IMG/VR virus record: IMGVR_UViG_3300032163_000070
Span: 1-31,784 of that record
Origin: a virus
Direction: 5' to 3' (one strand)
Length of the DNA: 31,784 nt
Of the stretch, positions 1 through 7,040 are shown one piece after another (positions within the stretch are counted from its first letter, which is position 1; every line of letters begins with the position of its first letter). A program made the position numbers and the translations under genes. The notes beneath the pieces were generated by a model. It was given only the letters and a program-made list of their open reading frames with translations, ran no database searches and was not told the origin of the DNA.

Positions 1-1
1 C

Positions 2-934
2 GATAACCTCAAATTCGGTCTTATCCTCTATAAGAAACCTGATACAAACACTTGGAGTTTTCAGTTAGAGGGGTGGGAGGAGTATGATTTCTTTTATCAG
101 GATATTTGGAAGAATATAGAGGTATTTACCAAAAATGGTGAAGATTGGGTAAGAAATTTAGATGAGCAAGACCATCCAACCCGTTCAATAAAAGTTCAAG
201 GTAGTTATGCCATTTATCATAAAACAAAGAAATGGGCAGCAGTCGGAAGGACTAATTATAAAACAGGAAAATTTGGGCATTACTACAGACCTAAATTCAT
301 TGATGCTAACAATAATATCGTCTGGGCTAATTTAAATATAATAAATGGAATAGTAACTATAACTGTCTCACAAAACTTTTTAGATAATGCAGTCTATCCA
401 GTAAAAGCAAATGACGAATTTGGTTATCATACAGCAGGTGGGAGTGCTGGGTCTTTTGACGTGCCTAATGATGGGATAGTTGCCAAGATGGTTGGGACTG
501 CTCCTTCTGGAATACTAAACTATATTACTTGGTATCTTGAAGTAAGTGCACATACTCCTACTTTTAAATATGCTTTATATGATGATATTACTACTACCCC
601 TACTACTCGGAGAGCGATAGATGCAAATGCCTTTACAGTTGGCGATGGGGTAAATTCTTACTTCTGGGCTTCCAATTCGGTAGATTATAATTTTACCCTT
701 GTTAATGGAACTCAATATTCAATAGGTGGTCTTTGGGTAACAGCAGGAGGTGCAGGTTATGTAGGTTACTATTATGATGTAGATGCAAGTTATTTAAGAC
801 GTTTTGGTTCAAATACTGGTTTACCTGACCCTTGGACAAACACTACTAATTCAGCAACAAGAAAAGTGAGTTGCTACGCCACCTATACGTCGAGTGGCGG
901 GGCAACAACAGGCAAAGTAATGATAGTAAATTAG
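2..934 (+). CDS. Virion structural protein, 3' part (5' end outside window)
   Basis: The frame is open from the first complete codon at base 2 to a TAA at 932-934, so this is the C-terminal 310 residues of a longer protein; the GTG at 461 is internal and has no ribosome binding site. The visible part is rich in Tyr, Asn, Thr and Gly and looks beta-stranded: an N-terminal stretch with many aromatic residues, a junction near residue 140 with the pattern YPVKANDEFGYHTAGGS, and a C-terminal sandwich-like domain (about residues 150-310). That composition is typical of phage fibres, decoration proteins or cell-surface-binding domains. It is followed 9 bases later by a small membrane protein and then neck genes, so a virion role is likely. 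The exact role, fibre or capsid decoration, is not resolved. Confidence 0.6.
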   Translation, partial: DNLKFGLILYKKPDTNTWSFQLEGWEEYDFFYQDIWKNIEVFTKNGEDWVRNLDEQDHPTRSIKVQGSYAIYHKTKKWAAVGRTNYKTGKFGHYYRPKFIDANNNIVWANLNIINGIVTITVSQNFLDNAVYPVKANDEFGYHTAGGSAGSFDVPNDGIVAKMVGTAPSGILNYITWYLEVSAHTPTFKYALYDDITTTPTTRRAIDANAFTVGDGVNSYFWASNSVDYNFTLVNGTQYSIGGLWVTAGGAGYVGYYYDVDASYLRRFGSNTGLPDPWTNTTNSATRKVSCYATYTSSGGATTGKVMIVN

Positions 935-943
935 GGAGAAATT

Positions 944-1273
944 ATGGACACAACAATTTGGACTAAGTTTTCAGAATATGGATTAGTAGGGGTCATCATA
1001 GGGATATTATTTTTTATCCTTTTTAAAATGCTTATTTGGGTAATGGCGTTTATCAAAGATATGCAGAAACAACAGAGCGATGAAAGAGTGGGATGGTTGG
1101 CTACTTTAGGTAAACATAACGACCTTTTAAATAAGATTTCTGACAATATTGATGAACATGATAAAAGAGCGGATGAGCGTGGAAGATTTGTCCGTTCTGA
1201 ACATGAAAAGATGATAGAAAATTTAACGGAGCAAGGAAAGATATTATCAAGAATAAACGGGTGGAAGGGTTAA
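944..1273 (+). CDS. Small membrane protein with cytoplasmic coiled coil, XhlA/holin-like
   Basis: 109 residues. One strong hydrophobic segment at about residues 13-35 (LVGVIIGILFFILFKMLIWV) is followed by a charged heptad-like helix with many Lys, Glu and Asp residues (about 40-105). This single-span plus coiled-coil plan resembles phage XhlA-type holin accessory proteins, but no diagnostic motif is present. It starts 9 bases after the preceding gene with a GGGAGAAATT ribosome site. It is far from the main lysis genes (12271 on), so it might instead be a DNA-entry or membrane-docking protein. The function is inferred from topology only. Confidence 0.5.
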   Translation: MDTTIWTKFSEYGLVGVIIGILFFILFKMLIWVMAFIKDMQKQQSDERVGWLATLGKHNDLLNKISDNIDEHDKRADERGRFVRSEHEKMIENLTEQGKILSRINGWKG

Positions 1274-1292
1274 TGCAAAATAGGGGTGAAAG

Positions 1293-2195
1293 ATGAAACA
1301 AGAATTTCTTAAGGCTAAAACAGGCACGATAAGATTAACGGTTTATGATAATAACAGGGCAATTATTCCTACATCAGCTAAAATTACTCTTTATAAAACT
1401 GATGGCACGACTGAATTGCAAGCGCAGGCGGACGCTTCAGTAAATTCTACAACAGGAGAGATGACTTATTCTCTTACAATAATACATACGGCAGATCACG
1501 ACTTAAATTATAAAGCCTTATGGGAATATGTTTATAATGGCTCTACTTATTATGAAACGCAACTTTTTGATGTAGTTAAAAGTATTCTTTCAATTCCTAT
1601 TACCGACGAGGATATTTATAACGAATTAGAAAGCCTGCGTAAGACTAATATTCAGGCTCAAGGCACAGCCACCGCAGGCGCGACAGGTTCATTAACCGAT
1701 ACCGCCAAGCGTAAAGAAGATGATAATTACTGGAAGGGCGGCATTATTGAGATTTTAGCAGGCACAGGAATAGGACAAAAAAGGGATGTAACTGGCAATA
1801 CACAATCAACCGGCGTGATAACCCTTACCCCTAATTGGGCTACCACTCCCGATACTACTTCTATTTATAGGATAGTTAAATCATTCTCAAACAAGATACA
1901 ACAGAGTTTCAGGAAGTTAGAAACTATGTTTTATGATAAAGGCAAGCGTGATTCATTAATCTTGGAAAGCTCGCAAATAGAAATACCCTTGCTTTATTTA
2001 ACTGTCCATTTTATCTGCCTTGACTTAATGGATGAGATAAACGACAAATGGGATATGCTGGCTCGTTCATATTGGGATAAATTTCAGAATTCTTTTAATA
2101 ATATGAAACTTGAATACGACGCGGATGAATCAGGCGGGGTTGATGAGGGCGAAGAAGGGCATAATCCGTCAGAATTAAGAATAGGCAGAGCATGA
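1293..2195 (+). CDS. Head-tail connector (neck) protein candidate
   Basis: 300 residues. The N-terminal ~90 residues form a beta-rich domain (TVYDNNRAIIPTSAKITLYKTDGT). A middle segment (about 125-195) has the GSLTDT...YWKGGIIEILAGTGIGQ pattern seen in phage structural proteins, which describes small beta barrels. The C-terminal helical part (about 200-275) ends in an acidic tail (YDADESGGVDEGEEG). Position between the capsid side and the gp10/tail-terminator-like genes, and the mix of beta and helical regions, fit a neck or head-completion protein. Ribosome site GGGGTGAAAG lies just before the ATG. It overlaps the next gene by 4 bases. Family assignment is tentative. Confidence 0.5.
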   Translation: MKQEFLKAKTGTIRLTVYDNNRAIIPTSAKITLYKTDGTTELQAQADASVNSTTGEMTYSLTIIHTADHDLNYKALWEYVYNGSTYYETQLFDVVKSILSIPITDEDIYNELESLRKTNIQAQGTATAGATGSLTDTAKRKEDDNYWKGGIIEILAGTGIGQKRDVTGNTQSTGVITLTPNWATTPDTTSIYRIVKSFSNKIQQSFRKLETMFYDKGKRDSLILESSQIEIPLLYLTVHFICLDLMDEINDKWDMLARSYWDKFQNSFNNMKLEYDADESGGVDEGEEGHNPSELRIGRA

Positions 2196-2881
2196 AAATC
2201 TTATCAGTAAATATTCTAACTTGGAATAATTTTGATACCTTGCATGATACCTTGCATAATCTTAAGGAAGATTTAGAGGATATAGATTACGAGGTTATCA
2301 TTATTGACAATGGCTCAAATGATTTATGCGCTAAGGCGGCAACTATCGCCAATCCAGAAAATTTAGGTATATCAAAAGCCAAGAATCAAGGAATTGAGGC
2401 AAGCAAAGGCGAATTTATTTTATTATTAGATGGCGATGTTGTGTATATGCCAAATAGTATCCAATGCCTAATACAATGGCTTGAGAATAACCCGGTAGAA
2501 TACGCTATAGGATTTTATCCTAATAAATTCACCAATGAAAAAGGATTAGAAGAAAAAAGATGTAATTTGTTATTTGAACCTAAGCCATATACGGCTACTT
2601 GCCTTTATTATGGTATGTATAGAAAAACAATGTTTGATTTGGGTATCCGTTGCCCTGTTGATGGGCCGTTTAATAAACCCGGGTATGGCTGGGAAGATAG
2701 GGATTTCTTTATGCAGATGAAGCAAAAGGGCGTTATTCAATGGGTGGCAGGTATCAATTCAGCAATAGGCAAGTATTATCATGCTATAAATTCATCCATA
2801 AGGGAAATGGGGCATGAGGAATATATCAGGAGTTCTAAAGAGCGCGCTAATCATTTTAAGGCAAAATGGATAAACTCATAA
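2192..2881 (+). CDS. Family 2 (GT-A fold) glycosyltransferase
   Basis: 229 residues with a recognisable GT2 layout: N-terminal nucleotide-binding strand with the VNILTWNNFDTLHDTL start, IIIDNGSND at about 37-44, NLGISKAKNQGIEASKGEFILLLDGDVVY at about 57-85 containing the metal-binding DGD (80-82), and a downstream GYGWEDRDFFM acceptor/catalytic region near 163-173. The size is that of a minimal catalytic domain without a membrane anchor, so a soluble cytoplasmic enzyme transferring sugar from a nucleotide sugar is expected. It overlaps the neck gene before it (4 bases) and the helical gene after it (16 bases), so it is co-expressed with virion genes. That suggests glycosylation of a virion component, but the acceptor is unknown. 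Confidence 0.88.
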   Translation: MKILSVNILTWNNFDTLHDTLHNLKEDLEDIDYEVIIIDNGSNDLCAKAATIANPENLGISKAKNQGIEASKGEFILLLDGDVVYMPNSIQCLIQWLENNPVEYAIGFYPNKFTNEKGLEEKRCNLLFEPKPYTATCLYYGMYRKTMFDLGIRCPVDGPFNKPGYGWEDRDFFMQMKQKGVIQWVAGINSAIGKYYHAINSSIREMGHEEYIRSSKERANHFKAKWINS

Positions 2882-3168
2882 ATAATCATATAGATGATAT
2901 AGAAAAATTAGCGGAAGAATTAGATGCCATTATAGATAATGCTATTGATAATATTGATATAAGAGCATTAGTTAAAGACCCGACAGCAGAATTGCAGAAG
3001 ATTACCGATGAGATAAAGGAAATATTCATAGAAAAATATGCGCCGCAGGCTGTTGAATTAGGGTTTGATTTTGCCAAAAGGATACAGGAAAAAATAGAGA
3101 AAGATAAGCCTATTAAGATAAATGATAGCAATAATCCTAACTTAAATAAAGATGAAAAAGCAGTTTGA
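2866..3168 (+). CDS. Small acidic helical protein, unknown
   Basis: 100 residues, dominated by amphipathic helices rich in Ile, Asp, Glu and Lys (IDDIEKLAEELDAIIDNAIDNIDIRAL, then KITDEIKEIFIEKYAPQAVELGFDFAKRIQEKIEK). No transmembrane segment or cysteine. It starts inside the end of the glycosyltransferase gene and its end overlaps the next gene by 17 bases, so it belongs to the same operon. The family is not recognised. It may be a virion-assembly accessory protein or a partner of the flanking glycosyltransferase/DUF6165-like pair. Confidence 0.5.
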   Translation: MDKLINNHIDDIEKLAEELDAIIDNAIDNIDIRALVKDPTAELQKITDEIKEIFIEKYAPQAVELGFDFAKRIQEKIEKDKPIKINDSNNPNLNKDEKAV

Positions 3169-3523
3169 CACAATGGATTTTGGCATGGGCGATGTAATAG
3201 ATAAAATGACTATACTCACCCGCAAAACTTACTTCGGTGAAGAATTTGCCCATATTGAGTTAGACGCTTATATAAAGAAGTTAGGCAAACTCGGTGAGTT
3301 GCTTGTTAATACTATTAGGTTAGGGCAAATAAATTTTGAGATATGGAATTTAGAGAACGAATTGCGTAAGGGCGGAGAAGATAAATTTTCATTAGAAGAA
3401 ATAGGGCGCAGGGCAATCAAGATAAGGGATTTTAATAAAAAGCGTATTCAATACAAGAACGAAATAAATAGGATTACTCAAACAGGATTTATAGAATATA
3501 AAATTAAGCACCGAAGCCAATGA
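3152..3523 (+). CDS. DUF6165-like protein
   Basis: 123 residues. The N-terminus reads MGDVIDKMTILTRKTYFG, which matches my memory of the GELIDKITILEIK-type opening of the DUF6165 family, small helical proteins often found beside glycosyltransferases in surface-polysaccharide loci. The remainder is helical with regularly spaced Leu, Glu and Lys (LGKLGELLVNTIRL, IWNLENELRKG, GRRAIKIRDFNKKRIQYKNEIN). It overlaps the helical gene before it by 17 bases and the gp10-like gene after it by 4. Placement one gene after a GT2 enzyme strengthens the comparison. The biochemical function of the family is not known to me; the assignment is from motif recall, not a search. Confidence 0.45.
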   Translation: MKKQFDTMDFGMGDVIDKMTILTRKTYFGEEFAHIELDAYIKKLGKLGELLVNTIRLGQINFEIWNLENELRKGGEDKFSLEEIGRRAIKIRDFNKKRIQYKNEINRITQTGFIEYKIKHRSQ

Positions 3524-3954
3524 TAAAGACAGAGATTAAAACTAAACTTAATTTTCCTAAAGAATTTATAACTCAAAATAATTTAAGATTTATAGCCGAA
3601 AGAATACATATACCAGCTATGCAGCAAGGTATTCACGCGGGAGCAGCTATTGACGGAGGCAGATTCCCGCAGAATGAGCCTGAAACAATTAAACGCAAAG
3701 GTGATAATAGACCTCTAATTGAAACAGGAACATTATTAGCTTCGTTTATCGTAAAAGAGCAGGGTAAATATAAGATTGTGGTAACTTTGGGTAATGAAAG
3801 GCTTGATGTAGGCCATTATTTACAGGTTGAGGGCATAAATACAAAGAGAGGCGTTAAATATTATAAATTCTTTGGCATTTCAAAATGGGCTGAAGTTGAA
3901 ACATTGAAATATGTAGCGCAGATAATTAAGAAAGCGATAGAAAATGCCGGATAA
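3520..3954 (+). CDS. HK97 gp10-like / phage virion morphogenesis protein
   Basis: 144 residues. The pattern GAAIDGGRFPQNEPETIKRKGDNRPLIETGTLLASFIVKEQGKYKIVVTLGNERLDVGHYLQVEG at about 47-110 is characteristic of neck proteins of the gp10/virion morphogenesis group, which dock the tail to the head: 'LI.TG.L..S' followed by a beta hairpin and 'YL..EG'. ATGA overlap with the DUF6165-like gene and an 11-base overlap with the next gene place it in the neck operon. A structural role at the head-tail joint is inferred from family and position. Confidence 0.65.
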   Translation: MIKTEIKTKLNFPKEFITQNNLRFIAERIHIPAMQQGIHAGAAIDGGRFPQNEPETIKRKGDNRPLIETGTLLASFIVKEQGKYKIVVTLGNERLDVGHYLQVEGINTKRGVKYYKFFGISKWAEVETLKYVAQIIKKAIENAG

Positions 3955-4423
3955 AGAAATATTAAAAACAGGATTAGACAGAGAACTTGAAACCTTAGAA
4001 ATTGCTTTGACTGCTAAAGTAACACGCTCTGCCGCAAGTCTTGAGGAATATATCAATATGCGCCTTACTCAAGGAGTTGAATTAAGCGTAATACAGGATG
4101 ATTTATTGACAGATTTAAACGAAGGCGGCCGGATATTTGGAGAATTTAGAAATTCAATGAAGGCTACTTATTCCGGTTCAATATTCAGGTTTCGTGATGT
4201 GGCCCAATTAACGGAATCAGGCATACAGACTAAATACAGATGGGTTGCCGTATTAATTAATACTTGCCCAGATTGTTTAGAGCGACATGGCAATATAGCC
4301 ACTTGGAATGAATGGGAAGCACAGGGTCTGCCGCGCACAGGCCAGACAGTATGTAAAGAAAATTGTAAATGTGTTTTATTACCTGAAGATGCAACTAAAA
4401 TAGGAGCGATATATCGCGGATAA
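3944..4423 (+). CDS. Phage head morphogenesis protein, MuF C-terminal-like
   Basis: 159 residues. The C-terminal part has the cysteine arrangement of MuF-like minor head proteins: NTCPDCLERHG at about 103-113, then W..W...GLPRTGQTVCKENCKC at about 120-145, matching 'CP.C....G......H..CRC' zinc or disulfide patterns. The N-terminal ~80 residues are helical. MuF proteins are normally fused to or beside the portal gene; here the domain stands alone in the neck cluster, some distance from the portal gene at 29208. It overlaps the gp10-like gene by 11 bases and is 2 bases from the next gene. Confidence 0.6.
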   Translation: MPDKEILKTGLDRELETLEIALTAKVTRSAASLEEYINMRLTQGVELSVIQDDLLTDLNEGGRIFGEFRNSMKATYSGSIFRFRDVAQLTESGIQTKYRWVAVLINTCPDCLERHGNIATWNEWEAQGLPRTGQTVCKENCKCVLLPEDATKIGAIYRG

Positions 4424-4425
4424 AT

Positions 4426-4845
4426 ATGGCATTTGATACAATCAAAAACGGCATAGTAACAAGATTACAAGGTTTAGGATATTCAGAATCATTGGAAGCG
4501 GTTGATTTTAAAAACGCACCGAGTAATGAATATGGCAATACTTTTATCTTAAAACCATTAACAGGAGTAATGGATAATGACGAATCAGAAACACTTATTG
4601 ATAGATTTTACGATGTTCAGGAATGGCAGGCGCAGATTGCATTTAACAGGTCAACCCAAAACGATGTGATAAACAGGGACGATCTGCACAGAAAGAAAGA
4701 CTTAATTCTCAAAGACTTGGACAATCCTGCCAATTGGTCAAGTTTTGCGAGGATTTTAAAATATAAATCTTGGGAAGTTGCAGAATTCCCTAACTACTTT
4801 GTATTGACGATTAAATTGAAAATCGTAGATACTTATCAATATTAA
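4426..4845 (+). CDS. Tail terminator / tail completion protein candidate
   Basis: 139 residues, small alpha/beta protein: an N-terminal helix (IKNGIVTRLQGLGYSES), strands around FILKPLTGVMD and WQAQIAFNR, a helix DDLHRKKDLILKDL and a C-terminal strand pair ending in FVLTIKLKIVDTYQY. The length, fold pattern and position between the gp10-like gene and the major tail protein are those of siphovirus tail terminators, which cap the tail tube and join the neck. No catalytic motif. A GGAGG site 16 bases after its stop serves the next gene. Confidence 0.55.
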   Translation: MAFDTIKNGIVTRLQGLGYSESLEAVDFKNAPSNEYGNTFILKPLTGVMDNDESETLIDRFYDVQEWQAQIAFNRSTQNDVINRDDLHRKKDLILKDLDNPANWSSFARILKYKSWEVAEFPNYFVLTIKLKIVDTYQY

Positions 4846-4861
4846 AAAGGAGGATTGAAAA

Positions 4862-5788
4862 ATGCTTACGAAACGCACTGTAATTTTAGCAAAGATTGAA
4901 ACAACTTACGGTTCTGACCTAACACCTACGGCTGCGGCAAATGCCATAATGGCATATGATCCGGAGATAACAATAGTTTCAGACATGAAAGAAAGGTATC
5001 CGGCAAATACTGACCTTTCAAGATTCCCAGAGTTAAGAGGCAAGACGCATTTTGAGATTAAATTCTCAACGGAGTTAGTAGGTTCAGGCACCAAAGGCAC
5101 AGCAACAAGGCAAAGCCCATTATTTCAGGCTTGTGGACTTGATGAAACAATTGTCAGTGCGACAAGTGTAACTTATGCACCGGTATCAAGCGGTTTAGAA
5201 AGTTGCACGATTTATGCCTACATTGACGGCCTGCTTTATAAACTACTTGGTTGTGTAGGAGATGTAGAGATTGATTTAACCGCAGGAGAAGTTGGTAGGC
5301 TCAATTGGACATTTAAGGCTTTGTATGTTCTGCCTACGGATATTGCAATAGTAACGCCTACATTTGATTCAACAGTGCCTTTAATTGTCAAGGGAACGAC
5401 AATGACATTTGGCAGTTATGCGGCGATTATTGAAAAGTTATCTCTAAAACTTAACAACACAATTGCCGAGAGGTCAGATTTTAACACTACTGACGGGATA
5501 AAAGGCTTTGCTGTAACGGGTCGTAATCCTGAAGGCTCAATGACAATTGAAGCGGTATTAAGGGCTACATCAAACGCTGATTTCTTGAGTTATTTTGACG
5601 CACGCGCAGTAAAAGTATTGTCTTTTGTTTTAGGCACAACGCAAGGCAATATCAATACCATTACCGCAAGTTATGGATATTGCAGAGTGCCTAAGATTGG
5701 AGATAAAGAAGGTATTAGGACATTTGAAATACCTTTCCAATTGACAAGAAGCACAGGTAATGATGAAATCAGTATAGCGCAAACTTGA
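4862..5788 (+). CDS. Major tail tube protein
   Basis: 308 residues, beta-rich with many Thr, Ser, Gly and Ala. Features typical of tail tube proteins: N-terminal arm 'KRTVILAKIETTYGSDLTPTAAANAI', internal 'GSGTKGTATRQSPLFQACGL', 'GLESCTIYAYIDGLLYKLLGCVGDVEIDLTAGEVGRLNWTFKALY' (strands around 110-155) and a C-terminal 'RTFEIPFQLTRSTGNDEISI' strand. A very strong AAGGAGG ribosome site precedes the ATG, as expected for a highly expressed structural gene. It is directly upstream of the tail assembly chaperone region, which is the canonical order. Confidence 0.78.
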   Translation: MLTKRTVILAKIETTYGSDLTPTAAANAIMAYDPEITIVSDMKERYPANTDLSRFPELRGKTHFEIKFSTELVGSGTKGTATRQSPLFQACGLDETIVSATSVTYAPVSSGLESCTIYAYIDGLLYKLLGCVGDVEIDLTAGEVGRLNWTFKALYVLPTDIAIVTPTFDSTVPLIVKGTTMTFGSYAAIIEKLSLKLNNTIAERSDFNTTDGIKGFAVTGRNPEGSMTIEAVLRATSNADFLSYFDARAVKVLSFVLGTTQGNINTITASYGYCRVPKIGDKEGIRTFEIPFQLTRSTGNDEISIAQT

Positions 5789-6107
5789 TGAGGTTTAAAT
5801 ATAATAGAAAATTGTGATAGTTGTCAATGCAATAAAAAAGATACAAAACTTCAAAAGATTAACAATAGATTTTTTAGTTTATGTTCTGAATGTATAGAAT
5901 CTTTGAAGTGGACACAAGCTTGTTTGAGGTCAGGAACTGAAAAACTGGTTTCAAGTATGCCTGATAAGTGGAAAAGGGTTTCAAAATTTTCTGTAACTGC
6001 TTGTGAATAATATACTTAAGCATAGAAATACCTATTTTATGTATATTATTGATACTAAAGAGGTTATGGAAAACACGATACCTCAAGGCTATCTATGTAT
6101 GGTTTGA
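5788..6107 (+). pseudogene. Broken small zinc-finger gene between tail tube and chaperone genes
   Basis: An ATG at 5788 overlaps the tail tube stop (TGATG) but its frame closes after 9 codons. A different frame is open from 5792 to a TAA at 6008-6010 without a normal start codon and encodes a convincing protein with CDSC...CSEC spacing (possible zinc knuckle) followed by a helical part. A third frame from about 5997 to a TGA at 6105-6107 gives NNILKHRNTYFMYIIDTKEVMENTIPQGYLCMV. Two one-base insertions, or two assembly errors, would restore a single gene of about 105 residues. The remaining 60 bases to 6171 hold only the ribosome site (CGGAGG) of the next gene. Confidence 0.4.
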
Positions 6108-6171
6108 CGGTCATCATGGCTTGTAGGGCTTTAAAACACATTATTAACCACTCTAACATCGGAGGTAAAAG

Positions 6172-6540
6172 ATGGGCATTAAAGGAATAAGTTTAAACGA
6201 AACAAAGGATTTTGTAAGCCAGTATGATAAGAGCGAGCCTAAGACAATATGGAAAATAGGGGCTTTGGATTCAGAAATATTTGATTTGCTTGGTGAGGAT
6301 AAAAACCCTTTAAGGCTTATGTCTGACGCTGTTCGTTTTGGGCTTAAAAACTTTGAGAATTTTAAGGATGCAAATGATAACCTGATTAAGTTTGATACAG
6401 TATCCCGGGCAGTCGGCCCATACAATTATAAAGTTGTATCCGATAGTATTATGAAAATAATACCGCCTCAAGTTAAGAGTGAATTAGGCGCAGAGATACT
6501 TAAATTATCTAAACTTAATGAGGAAGAAATAAAAAACTGA
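6172..6540 (+). CDS. Tail assembly chaperone, short form (gpG-like)
   Basis: 122 residues, soluble and helical, located between the major tail protein and the tape measure gene, the standard place of lambda G/GT-type chaperones that hold the tape measure protein while the tube polymerises. The ATG has a strong GGAGG site 9 bases upstream. The gene ends ATA AAA AAC TGA, in which A AAA AAC is a classical -1 slippery heptamer; the overlapping downstream frame carries on as the long form. Sequence similarity to known chaperones is not obvious to me, as is usual for this fast-evolving family; the call rests on position and the frameshift signal. Confidence 0.75.
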   Translation: MGIKGISLNETKDFVSQYDKSEPKTIWKIGALDSEIFDLLGEDKNPLRLMSDAVRFGLKNFENFKDANDNLIKFDTVSRAVGPYNYKVVSDSIMKIIPPQVKSELGAEILKLSKLNEEEIKN

Positions 6541-6599
6541 TATTGGCTGTCTGGATACCTAATTGGGATTTGCGGTGCGAGAAGTGTTCAGATAGCCAA
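6531..6599 (+). promoter_or_regulatory. Programmed -1 ribosomal frameshift signal
   Basis: Slippery heptamer A AAA AAC at 6531-6537 in the reading frame of the short chaperone, immediately before its TGA. Starting 5 bases after the heptamer, 6543-6553 (TTGGCTGTCTG) can pair with 6589-6599 (CAGATAGCCAA), an 11-bp stem with one G-U pair and a 35-base loop. Slipping back one base opens the frame that runs to 6866. Heptamer, spacer and stem are all in the expected geometry. Confidence 0.8.
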
Positions 6600-6866
6600 A
6601 AGAAGTTTAATGGTTGTGAAGAAGATAGCATTATTCCTGAACGCTGGAAGATACGAGAATGGATATGGCAAAGATGCCCTATAAAACTAATTACAGAACA
6701 AACACATCAATTGGTGTGGGCTTACAGATTATTCCAATTAGGCAAAACGCCTTATGGCAGGGGTTGGTTGCAGGAGTCAAATAAATTTATGGAAGCTATG
6801 CGAGTAATAGACCAAGAGATACAGAGAATAGAAACAGAGAATTTAAAGCAGATGAGAAAAAAATGA
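6537..6866 (+). CDS. Tail assembly chaperone, frameshifted C-terminal part (gpT-like)
   Basis: Entered from the short chaperone by the -1 shift at 6531-6537, adding 109 residues (LILAVWIPNWDLRCEKC...) for a fusion of about 231. The only in-frame start candidate is a TTG at 6543 with no ribosome site, and the frame is open across the heptamer, so separate translation is unlikely. The T-like part has a possible zinc knuckle (CEKCSDSQKKFNGC), several Trp residues in the middle (WKIREWIWQRC) and a charged helical tail. In lambda the GT fusion recruits the tape measure protein; the same role is inferred here. Confidence 0.75.
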   Translation: MILAVWIPNWDLRCEKCSDSQKKFNGCEEDSIIPERWKIREWIWQRCPIKLITEQTHQLVWAYRLFQLGKTPYGRGWLQESNKFMEAMRVIDQEIQRIETENLKQMRKK

Positions 6867-6867
6867 A

Positions 6868-6978
6868 TTATTCCTTAGAGGCAATCTTTTTTAAATATTT
6901 GGTTTGTTCGCGAAGATGCGACCAAACTAATATCATCCAAATTATTATTGGTAAGCCTAAAACAATAATAATATCCAT
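6868..6978 (-). CDS. 36-residue single-span membrane peptide on the minus strand
   Basis: The only supported minus-strand gene. It reads MDIIIVLGLPIIIWMILVWS followed by HLREQTKYLKKIASKE: a hydrophobic helix at residues 3-19 and a basic amphipathic tail, giving an N-out/C-in or N-tail peptide. The ATG (complement of 6976-6978) is preceded on the minus strand by an AGGAG site (complement of 6986-6990) with a 7-base A spacer, and further upstream by a promoter-like pair. The plus-strand reading of the same stretch has no ribosome site and no recognisable protein. Location between chaperone and tape measure genes with independent signals is typical of a 'moron', for example a superinfection-exclusion peptide, but the function is unknown. 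Confidence 0.6.
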   Translation of the reverse strand: MDIIIVLGLPIIIWMILVWSHLREQTKYLKKIASKE

Positions 6979-7001
6979 TTTTTTTCTCCTTTCAAATATA
7001 A

Positions 7002-7030
7002 AGCATAACATAAATTTTGACATTTTTCAA
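7002..7030 (-). promoter_or_regulatory. Sigma70-like promoter for the minus-strand membrane peptide
   Basis: On the minus strand TTGAAA (complement of 7025-7030) is separated by exactly 17 bases from TATGCT (complement of 7002-7007). Transcription would start near 6996 and give a leader of roughly 18 bases with the AGGAG site before the ATG at 6978. Confidence 0.5.
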
Positions 7031-7040
7031 GGGGTAAATT

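Noticed and set aside
461-934. Separate gene starting at GTG 461
   Set aside because: The frame is open from base 2 and there is no ribosome site, so this is the inside of a larger gene.
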